Part shown: piece after piece, positions 57,271 to 64,000 of the stretch
How positions within the stretch are numbered: the stretch's first letter is position 1
How the letters are laid out: each line of letters starts with the position of its first letter
NCBI GenBank assembly: GCA_014706295.1
Contig: JACSVZ010000024.1
Location: 2,349,136-2,413,135, forward strand
Reading direction: 5' to 3'
DNA: 64,000 bases
DNA from: Lycocorax pyrrhopterus obiensis
Taxonomy: Eukaryota; Chordata; Aves; Passeriformes; Paradisaeidae
Notes under the pieces: generated by a model
Told to the model about the DNA's origin: nothing
Seen by the model: the letters and a program-made list of their open reading frames with translations, nothing else
Database searches by the model: none
Position numbers and translations under genes: made by a program

Positions 57271-60200
57271 TTACAGGAAGTCTAACTCGAGGGCTTGGTG
57301 AAGGGACACGAGGTCGGCGTGGTTTGTGATCCTCCAGAACGGCATGTTGTGCTGTAACAGAGGACAGTCAGGTTTATGCAGGGATTTTCAGCTGAGGTTG
57401 AAGCAGGCTGGGTAGAGCTGCAGGGCTGTGCAGTGTGGTGGTTCTGAGCACACCATGCTCAGGATGGACCTTGGCCACATGCACATCCGTATCCGGAGCC
57501 CATCTTATGTGCACATCTGTGAGTGACAGGCACCAGCACTGTCAGCTGCTCGTGATGGAAACCTTGGCTGGGAGCTGCTGCTGCACCCAGGAATGCCTGT
57601 CCAGGGCCCCCAGGAAACCTGCACAGGCGACAGCTCTGCCACATGGCAGAACATGTGAAGCCTGCAGAGTCAAGGTCCTGACAGTCATCTCTGCACTTCA
57701 TCGCTAATTAGCACAACTGAACAACCCATCCAGGCCTGTCCAAATCAATCAAATTCTCTTTGCTCCTTGTTTATAATCCAGCCTAATGGCAGGTGCTGTA
57801 CTGACCTGCTGCTGTTCCTGCGCCCTGAATCCTCCGTGCCCCTGAGAAACTGCATTATCCTGATAGTCACAGGCTATGATCAGGATATAGAACCATAGAA
57901 TCATCAAGGGTGGAAGGGACCTCCAAGATCACGGAGTCTGACCTTTCTACATGCTATGTCCAACATGCTACACTAAGACACTGTTGACAGGGACAGTGTT
58001 ATATGCAGTCCTAAACAATAGTAAAAGGGAAACTTTAAACACCCAGGAGCAAGAAAACTGCCCATCTTAACACAAAGGAAGATCTCTTGCATCAAAGACA
58101 AACTTTGTTGCTGGCTGCCCTGGCCTGAAGAGTTCAGCCTTGGAACAAGAGCTCTTGTAGGCAAAGCCTGCCAGCAACTTCCCTTTGCGTTGCCCCACCT
58201 CTGCAAGTCAGACCCACCTGCTTGGCTGCGACCTCCTCATCACGCCCATCTCCAATCACCACATAAGTGACCTTCTTTCCAAACCGTGACACAATCCTCT
58301 CGAAGCAGCTCTCTTTACCTGCCAAAGACAATCCTCCTGTAAGGAGCCTCAGGCAGAGAGAAATAGAGCCTGAACAGGTCCCTTCCTCCCAGTATGGAAA
58401 CACTTCTTGTCTTACTAGGCAGGGGTAGCACCCAGTTCAGCTCCCAAGGCCAGAAGCCTCGACCAGCTGGACCACAGCACGGGGCTCCTCAGCTGCAGAA
58501 ATGGCAGTTCCCCATATAAAAATCCCAGCTTATCCCCAGTAGATGCTGCAGTGCTAGACTTGGCACAACCCCTTACCTATTTTTGTAGCACTATAAATAT
58601 TTTCAATAGGAAACACCTCGCCCAATCCATACAGGAGAACTTTGGCAAGAGCTGGCATCAGTTGGGTGGTTGTGATCAGGATGTTCTCACAGTTTTTTCT
58701 AGAAGAAGAAAAACACTTGTAACAGCACATCTACAGGCAGCGGTGCCAGGACTGCTCCGGGCAGTCTGATCAGCTTCCCCAGGTGCCAGGTGCTTTGCTG
58801 TCCTGCTTTCAGGAGGCATTTTACGACAAGATTTTGCAATTTTTGCTGGTTTGCTTCTGGCAGAATTCTCTGTCAGAAAAACCATTGGTGAGCATGGGGA
58901 CCTTCCTAACTACAGGTGTTTCAGCAGAGAAACAGGGGTGGAGTTCTTGCCCACAGTCACTTGGCCTCTCGGTGCCTGTGCCGAACAGCAGCAGTGTGAT
59001 GGGGGCAGTGCCCAGCACAGCGAACCCGAGGGCGAGAAAGGGCTGAGAATACCTCGCATGCACTTCCAGGTTCCATACCTGGACTGGATGAGCAGCAGGG
59101 ATTTTAATGCAGTTTCCAGCCAGGAATCTGTCAGCACTTCTATGTCGGTCCTCAGTCGCTGCAGAGCTTCCCTCTTCTGTGGGCTAAGCAGGCCTGGAAG
59201 GTAAGGAACACGTGTTTGCCTGGCAAGTCTGACACGGGGAGGGTTGTCCCCCAGTGCACCAGCTGCCTGCTCTGCAATAAATAACAGAACTGAATGCCTC
59301 TGGAAGCTGGACTGTCTGTCTCAAAGCAACGAAAGAAACCAGCTCCCAGTGACATGCATGAGCCCAGACATCCATCCAGGAGTCTGACCATGGAGAACTG
59401 GGCAGACACTTTACTACGATTATTTCAAAGCATTTCTCAGGATACAGGCAATCAAAGGCACTTCTCTCATACAAAGCACTCACAGTAGCAGGGGTCCAAG
59501 GCCACAGAGCAGGGGAAGGAACTCCTACAATCACTCTCTCTGATTTTCTGCTTTCCAAGTGCTTTCCACTTTAAGCCCTTTTACATATCTTTTTTTAAAC
59601 CACCCCCCCTTCTTTTATTCCCATGTTTGTAATCTCTTTTAGATATCATTTTCTTCAATCCTCTGGTTTTGAATTACAGAAGTGGAGCCCATTTCTGCTC
59701 CTGACAGTAAACACAGCAAGAAAGGAGCATGTGGAGCCTGCACATCTCTCCAATTTCCATCCATGATGTACAAGCCCCCCTCACTCCAGCCTTCTGTTAC
59801 ACCAGTCCTCTGCAGTGAGGTCACAGAGGGACCCACAGCAGGCTGCACTGACAGCTACTTCATCATGTAGCTTTCCACAGGTCCTGAAAAACTCTGCATC
59901 CAGGTTTCCCATGTGCAAAATACAAAATCATGGTCTGATCCCTACAAGAAATCTGGTAACTGCAGCACACCAAACTGCAGATCTATACTAGCAGATTTTT
60001 AATGCTGAAAGTTGTAGCTTTGAACACCTGGTTTTTAGAAAATATGTCCAAAAAAAAATCTATCAAGGTTTTTGTGTAGGCAAAGGGTACCCGAACCCAC
60101 AACCAACCAGGCCAAGTCACCCTACCAGGTGAGCTGCTCCAGCAACGTCCCTTTTCCAGGGATGGCAATGCCAAGATTCAGACTAAACAGAAAATTCATC

Positions 60201-63200
60201 TCCATTTGCTCACTATGGTTTGCATGATTATGACAGCTTTGGAGTTGAAAGGGAAGCAAAACTAGAAGGCTTTAAGCGACTTTGTGAAGAGAGAGCAGAG
60301 AAGTCATGTCAGACTGTGGGCCTGACAGCACAGGGGTGACCACTGTATTTCCTGACAATGGCACAACCAGAGGCAGACTTAGTGGAGACATGAATGAGAC
60401 CTCCTGAGCAGCAGGGCAAATGAGTCATTCAGGCCACTGCTGAGCAGAGTGCCAGGCAGCCTTTCATAGCAAATTAGCAAAGGGATACTATCTGCACCAA
60501 AACTTTTGCCTCTAGGACTGAGTGACCATCCTTATCTCCACAATAAATCACAGCCTGCACTGGCACACTGTTCAGTTTTGGAAGACGTACCCTCCTAGAT
60601 TTCATGGAAATCTGATCCCAATTAGCACTGGGAGAATGGTTTACTTCTCATGTCCACACATCAGGAAAGCCAAAGCTCTGAGGAAGGATGGAGTCTGGCC
60701 CCACAAGCTCTGTTCAGTGCTCACACCTCGGTGCAGGTGACCACTCACCTCCAACGTTGGTTTTGTATTTGTTGTAGATCTCGCGTACCCTGCGGTAGCG
60801 GAAGGCCAGTTTCCTCATCCAGTCCACTCCTTGCACACCCACTGAGGAGCTGTGGTTTGCGTTGCTTCCCGAGCCACTGAACCCATCCGTGGAGAAGTTG
60901 TAGTTGCTGTTCCAGGAAAGCAGATGTGTTGGGTGTGCCACAGCAGCAGAACCACTGCGGCATTTCTGGCAGGGCTGCCGATGGCAGCGCTGACAGCAGC
61001 TGGAAAACGCTTCGGAGAGGAGCTGCACAAGCACGGCAGCACCCGGAGAGCGGAGCCCAGCTCCTGTGGGAATGCATGCTGACATCTAACTACAGCTGCT
61101 GCTCTGAACTGCTGCATTGATACAACTCCTTTCCCATCCTCCACTACAAAACCTTCCTTTGCTCTTTGGCTGTTCACTCCTCTGCCATATGGAGCATCCT
61201 TCCCACTGACCCCTTCCTCATCCTGCAGCAATAAACCCCAGCACATCTTCCAAACACAACATCCACGCCTTTCCATCACAACTGCAGCTCCACAAGCAGA
61301 TGAGCTGCTTCACCAGCTTATGACTGCAGGAAGCAAGTCCTGCTTCACCACTTTCCCTCTATCTCTTTCTCCCTGACAGACCTTTCTCAGAATTTTTCAT
61401 GAGCCAGTTCAGCTCAGTACAAAACCTACCTCACCCTATTTGATAGTGAGCACCATAAGCTCTCAGGGATGCAAACCACAGGGGGACTTCCAAAGGTCAA
61501 GATCATGGAAATCACAGGATGATTTAAGTTGGATAGGATCTTCAAGATCATCTCATTCTAAACCCCTGCCATAGGCAGGGACTTTTTCCACTAGGTCAGG
61601 TTACTAATCTAATGCTGTCATGAGATCTGAACTGTTGGTTCTCCATTCCTCACTTGTCCTTGAGCACAGAGGCAGCATTCAACAGTGGACAATATAATTC
61701 ACAATATAATTTCAGAACTCTTAATGCTTTGTAGGTCTTCAAAGAAATGTCCCCCAGCAAACAAACATTTTACCAGGTTTCATCCCCTGCACAATGCTGA
61801 CCTCCATCCCTTAACCCCATCTGCATTTGAAGTCTTCACAAAACCTGATTACATCAGCAATACATTTCCTGCATTCATCAGTACAACACCTTAGATCTTG
61901 GCCATTGTCATCAGATGCCACATCTTCTATGTGTACCTGGTCACACTCCTGTTAAAGACAAAAAAACCCCAAAAATAAAGTCATGTTGTGGTAATCCAGA
62001 AACACACTGAAATTTGCAGATTAAAGAAACTGTGATAGAAACCAATCTCTTCACACTTCCCAACAGCAACAAGCCATGCCACAGTGCCTCCACAAACCCA
62101 CAGAGCTTCCACTAGCTCCTCTGCCAGTACTGGGTTTTGCTTCCCAGCCCCTAGAGGTCCTTGTCCAGCCTGGGATCTGAAGTACCAGGCAGGATTGAAA
62201 AAAAGCACATTTCTATGTCATTTTGAGTTGTCTGCAAAAAAAGAACACTCACTGAACAGGTTGGACTCAAAGCTCACTTGTCACTTGAAACCCTTCTGCC
62301 ATTTCAAAAAATCAAATAAACCAAAACAAAAATACCCCAAAACCACATTATCTGGTCAAACACTGCCATTCCATTTTCTCAAAAAATGCGGTGGCACTGC
62401 CATGGCTCTGGTGCTTAGTGCAGCTGATTTAACTCACTAAACAACACCTACAGCAGTCCGTGTTGCGGTTGAGCACACAGCTAAGACATCAATGACTCCC
62501 TTTCCAGCACAAGAGACTATTTGGCATTTTCATTTGGTTTTTGTTGCTTTTTTCCCTGAAGCACGGACGTAACTCATTACCACCTTTGCAAAGTTCACTG
62601 CTGCCAGTAGTCACAGCCACAATGGAAATATCATTTACGTCTCTGCATCAACAAAACTATCCTGTTTTTCCACGACGTGCATCGGTGATACACCTACACC
62701 TAACTGGTCCCTGTTCATATTCAGCCTTCCTAAGCCTTAAACTAATGCTGTCAATTCTGCAAATTACACTGAGTGGAGTTACATCAAAGACAACACAACA
62801 GAAAAAGGGAGGGTGTTGTGTGTCCTCCATGGGTACAGCCTGCTTGTCTATGCAGCATGTCCTTCAAAGCTGTTCCACAGCCAAAGTCACCTCTTGTATT
62901 CTGTCCTTGACTTAGTCACAGCCCCTGAGAACTGACATCCTCAAGACTGCCTTTTCCTCACATCTCTGGTCTCCATTTCAAAAGAGTATCAGTGGAAGCA
63001 AAGTGCTCACCAGTCCAGAAATGCAAATACAGGATGGATCAGACATCGCTCTTTTTATTTGTATGGGTTCAAGCAGAAACCCAGCAGAAACTGAGAGAGC
63101 TCCTGACACTAGAAGGCTGCAGAATGCCTGTCTCAGTTAAGAGTGCACCCCTGATTTGGCTGTGCTTACAAGCAGTAAGAGGCTCTGAAGCACAGAGCCC

Positions 63201-64000
63201 TCACAAACAGTGCAGTGTAATTCTGACATGGTAACATGGAGTTCTGCCTTTCAAACACATTTGCCACGTACCTCCAGGTCATTGAAAAACAAGTGAGTAT
63301 CAGCAACTTCAAAAATCATCTCCTCCATGGACAGACCTGAGCCAATCACTAGAGTTGGATCCTGGAAAAACACAAAAAGAAAATGTAAATGCACCGTGGA
63401 TACAGGCAGAAGGGAATTGTCGTAAATCTCTCATCAGTTAAACTGCACAGAGTTTTCCACTGTATATCAAACCTGGCATAATTCCAGCTACATTCAGTGG
63501 TGTGAACTACAATTTCCCTAGTATTTTAAGCAACTCAATTAAAAAAAAAAAAAACGAAAAAGAAAAAAAAGAAAGATCCACATTCTGATAATACATTGAC
63601 CCAAAATGTAACAGAACACTTCAGTGCTCCACAGGAGAGACTGATGCATTTTCACAGTCAGCACATACAAAACATTCAAAAATCTACAATGTATTTTGAA
63701 GGAGAAAAACCACTTCCTTTCCCTATGTGCTAGGACCTCAGCGATTCCCAGTGAGGAATTCCCTAGTTTGATAGACTTGCATTGTAAGAAGGGACATGTT
63801 GGTGAATGTCCATCTCCTAGCTCTGTATAAAGCCAAATTTAGTTCTTTCCCTGCCCCAAACTGCCAACAAATTAGAAGTACCACCTTATAGAGTTTAAAA
63901 AAAATCTATTCCTTTTCCAAAGACTAACATTTCACTCTGCATGACAGAAATGGGTTTTCTTCCATGGAAAAGACAGTATCACCTTGCCATATTTTTGAGC
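57271..64000 (-). CDS. EYA3: Eyes absent homolog 3, C-terminal Eya domain, partial
   Basis: Dual-function protein: transcription cofactor for SIX factors and HAD-family tyrosine phosphatase acting on histone H2AX. Minus-strand exons: 63983 to beyond 64000, 63272-63361, 61890-61948, 60749-60906, 59079-59193, 58577-58698, 58218-58318, 57271-57351. All borders are GT/AG and phases match, giving 247 residues to the stop. Recognisable order: [122 protein letters not shown] (HAD motif IV region), and HQALELDFL at the end. The HAD nucleophile motif lies just upstream, outside the window, as does the N-terminal transactivation half. Assignment to EYA3 rather than other EYA paralogs rests on the Ser/Gly/Asn-rich insert after [10 protein letters not shown] and on the neighbouring genes. 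Confidence 0.95.
57887..57985 (-). mobile_element. CR1 LINE tail in EYA3 intron
   Basis: ATAGAACCATAGAATCATCA followed by GGTGGAAGGGACCTCCAAGA is the inverted CR1 end. Short and 5'-truncated. Confidence 0.85.
60080..60145 (-). repeat. tRNA-like A-box/B-box segment (possible SINE or tRNA relic)
   Basis: On the minus strand CAGCTCACCTGGTAGGGTGA resembles a Pol III A box with D-arm (compare TAGCTCAGTTGGTAGAGC). About 35 bp later GGTTCGGGTACC resembles the B box in a T-arm. The D-stem is broken and no acceptor stem is evident, so this is not a functional tRNA. A tRNA-derived SINE head is a reasonable reading. Confidence 0.45.
61505..61610 (-). mobile_element. CR1 LINE tail in EYA3 intron
   Basis: GAAATCACAGGATGATTTAA, TTCAAGATCATCTCATTCTA and CCTGCCATAGGCAGGGACTT are the inverted CR1 tail, more diverged than those in PPP1R8 intron 1. 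Confidence 0.8.

Larger units (their letters stand above)
57352..63982 (-). other. EYA3: EYA3 introns
   Basis: Introns 57352-58217, 58319-58576, 58699-59078, 59194-60748, 60907-61889, 61949-63271 and 63362-63982. They contain two minus-orientation CR1 tails (57887-57985, 61505-61610), a tRNA-like A/B-box segment (60086-60136) and an A-rich stretch at 63541-63575. Nothing else recognised. Confidence 0.65.

Noticed and set aside
60086..60136. Functional tRNA gene
   Set aside because: D-stem is mispaired and no acceptor stem is visible, so at best it is a tRNA-derived relic.

Overview
The window is vertebrate nuclear DNA, almost certainly from a bird and plausibly a passerine or other neoavian. 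It contains spliced genes, GC-rich CpG-island promoters, many truncated CR1 LINE tails (the usual avian interspersed repeat) and avian-type ERV LTRs. Gene content matches the human 1p35 neighbourhood (STX12, PPP1R8, RPA2, SMPDL3B, XKR8, EYA3). Assignments rest on exon-by-exon translation against family proteins known from memory. No database search was run.

Layout. 1-4.8 kb: the last four coding exons and 3'UTR of STX12 (+), whose 5' part lies outside. 5.8-6.7 kb: a GC-rich 31-bp minisatellite next to the PPP1R8 promoter. 6.8-34.0 kb: complete PPP1R8/NIPP1 (+, 7 coding exons, 351 aa), with a 13-kb first intron full of CR1 fragments, a tandem duplication and LTR-like sequence in intron 4, and a long 3'UTR. 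34.0-37.6 kb: intergenic, with an orphan CpG-rich patch made of dispersed-repeat pieces. 37.6-43.3 kb: complete SMPDL3B (-, 7 coding exons, 471 aa). 43.3-43.6 kb: a 278-bp head-to-head promoter with three evenly spaced inverted CCAAT boxes. 43.6-48.0 kb: complete RPA2 (+, 9 coding exons, 274 aa), carrying an avian ERV LTR in intron 5. 50.2-54.0 kb: complete XKR8 (+, 3 exons, 410 aa). 54.5-64.0 kb: the 3' half of EYA3 (-, eight coding exons, the first cut by the window edge), convergent with XKR8.

The genes are ordinary housekeeping or widely expressed loci and do not form one pathway. NIPP1 regulates nuclear PP1 and splicing factors. RPA2 is the middle subunit of the ssDNA-binding RPA trimer. 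EYA3 is a phosphatase and transcription cofactor in the DNA damage response. STX12 is an endosomal SNARE. XKR8 and SMPDL3B act on plasma-membrane lipids. I see no novel multigene system. The points most worth a second look are the PPP1R8-proximal minisatellite with a perfect 115-bp higher-order duplication, the NF-Y-like triple array, the exact DEVD caspase motif in XKR8, the RPA2-SMPDL3B orientation relative to mammals with no THEMIS2 in between, and a CpG-rich dispersed repeat shared by the orphan island and the XKR8 promoter.
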